From contig NZ_JAVHJP010000001.1 in the NCBI RefSeq assembly GCF_031020795.1, positions 248,001 through 312,000 on the forward strand: a DNA stretch of 64,000 bases, written 5' to 3'. The notes under the pieces were generated by a model. It searched no databases and was not told the DNA's origin. It saw only the letters and a program-made list of their open reading frames with translations. The position numbers and the translations under genes are program-made. Source of the DNA: Hydrogenophaga pseudoflava (GTDB lineage Bacteria; Pseudomonadota; Gammaproteobacteria; Burkholderiales; Burkholderiaceae_C). This document shows, piece after piece, positions 63,161-64,000 of the stretch. Position 1 is the first letter of the stretch, and the number at the start of each line of letters is the position of its first letter.

Positions 63161-64000
63161 TTACTTCACACCAACGCCTTCAAAGTTGTAGTCGCCAAAC
63201 GGGCTGATGACGAAACCGCTCACGCCCTTGCGCATCGGTTGGTTGACCGTCGAGTGGGCGATGGTGGTCCAGGGCAGGTCCTTCTTGAAGACTTCCTGCG
63301 CCTTCATGTACAGCTCGGTGCGTTCCTTCTGGTTGGTGCTGTTGCGGGCCTTGAGGGTATAGCCGTCGAAGTCCTTGCTGCAATAGCGCGCGTAGTTGGA
63401 GCCGCCCACGGCCTCGCAGGTCAGCAGCACGCCCAGGAAGTTGTCGGGACTGGCGTAGTCGCCGGTCCAGCCGATCAGGCCGGTGTCGTGCTCGCCCTGC
63501 TTCATGCGCTTGAGGTACTCGCCCCACTCGTACTGCGTGATCTTGGCCTTGATGCCCACCTTCGCCCAGTCGGCCTGGATCATCTCGGCCATCAGCTTGG
63601 CGTTGGGGTTGTAGGGGCGCTGCACCGGCATGGCCCACAGGGTGATCTCGGTGCCTTCGGCCACGCCGGCCTTCTTCAACAGTTCCTTGGCCTTCTCGGG
63701 GTTGTAGGCGGCGTTCTTGAGGCTCTTGTTGTAGGACCACAGCGAGGCCGGGAACGGGTTCGAAGCCTCCTGGCCCTGGCCCTGGTAAACGGCGTCGATG
63801 ATGGCCTTGCGGTTGATCGCCATGTCCAGCGCCTGGCGCACTTCCAGCTTGTTCATCGGGGCCTTCTCGGTGTTGTACGAGAGGTAGCCGATGTTGAAGC
63901 CCGGGGCGGTGTCGACCTTGAGGTTGGGGTCGGCCTTCATCGCGGCAATGTCCTGTGGCTTGGGGTAGGACATGATGTGGCACTCACCGGCCTTGAGCTT
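63161..64000 (-). CDS. dppA: Dipeptide ABC transporter substrate-binding protein DppA, C-terminal part
   Basis: The frame is open to the last base, so the N-terminus and signal lie outside the window. The visible 279 residues match the DppA C-terminal half: LKAGECHIMSYPKPQDI, GFNIGYLSYNTEKAP, VRQALDMAINRKAIIDAVYQGQGQ, LWAMPVQRPYNPNAK and EWGEYLKRMKQGEHDTGLIGWTGD. It binds dipeptides (and heme in some species) in the periplasm and delivers them to DppBC. Confidence 0.95.
   Translation of the reverse strand, partial: KLKAGECHIMSYPKPQDIAAMKADPNLKVDTAPGFNIGYLSYNTEKAPMNKLEVRQALDMAINRKAIIDAVYQGQGQEASNPFPASLWSYNKSLKNAAYNPEKAKELLKKAGVAEGTEITLWAMPVQRPYNPNAKLMAEMIQADWAKVGIKAKITQYEWGEYLKRMKQGEHDTGLIGWTGDYASPDNFLGVLLTCEAVGGSNYARYCSKDFDGYTLKARNSTNQKERTELYMKAQEVFKKDLPWTTIAHSTVNQPMRKGVSGFVISPFGDYNFEGVGVK

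Overview
This is high-GC DNA with densely packed genes and frequent 4-base ATGA start/stop overlaps. Gene content (grpE-dnaK-dnaJ; CysB-type sulfur regulation; ThiBPQ under a TPP riboswitch; many ABC importers; DauA-like, TauD-like and GST enzymes) suggests a chromosomal segment of a betaproteobacterium, most likely Burkholderiales/Comamonadaceae and Hydrogenophaga-like. That placement is inferred from remembered protein families; no search was run. No rRNA, tRNA, CRISPR array, transposase, integrase or phage gene was seen, and no stretch over 300 bases lacks a gene or a described signal.

Layout. 1-1.7 kb: end of a MarR regulator, an HxlR regulator and an FAH-family hydrolase. 1.7-5.7 kb: the chaperone genes grpE, dnaK and dnaJ, with candidate heat-shock promoters. 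5.7-8.5 kb: a lipoprotein GH74 xyloglucanase-like enzyme, followed by a decayed second copy of the 3' end of dnaJ and a strong terminator; this looks like cargo inserted at the end of dnaJ. 8.5-12.4 kb: RDD membrane protein, flavodoxin-fold oxidoreductase, DauA-like D-amino-acid dehydrogenase, TonB-C lipoprotein, VOC protein and ankyrin membrane protein. 12.5-21.2 kb: the ligase-associated DNA repair set (exonuclease, ATP-dependent ligase, Lhr-like helicase, metallophosphoesterase), interrupted by a LysR/EamA pair and a GST gene. 21.2-25.8 kb: gamma-glutamyltransferase, MarR-GNAT fusion, orphan ParB-like protein and a DmeF-like Co/Ni exporter.

25.8-46.2 kb is largely a sulfur-acquisition region: sulfate importer (sbp-cysT-cysW-cysA); a methionine-type module (Lrp regulator, binding protein, two permeases, homocysteine S-methyltransferase); a sulfonate/sulfate-ester importer with two binding proteins, two permeases and one ATPase plus a sulfatase; a divergent TauD-like dioxygenase and flavin monooxygenase; and an operon of a second sulfate-binding protein, ssuE, a molbindin and cysB. 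Together these could import inorganic and organic sulfur, release sulfite or sulfate, and control the process through CysB.

46.3-64 kb: beta-CASP metallo-hydrolase, lytic transglycosylase, YbjQ protein, thiamine importer thiBPQ, FtsX-type permease with an AttH-like lipocalin, MsbA-like ABC exporter and the dppABCDF dipeptide importer, whose binding protein runs off the end of the window.

Two dispersed repeat families recur near gene ends. Family A is a 78-bp element in three copies; two are translated as N-terminal extensions (PdeM and CysW) in different reading frames. Family B has two copies in intergenic gaps.
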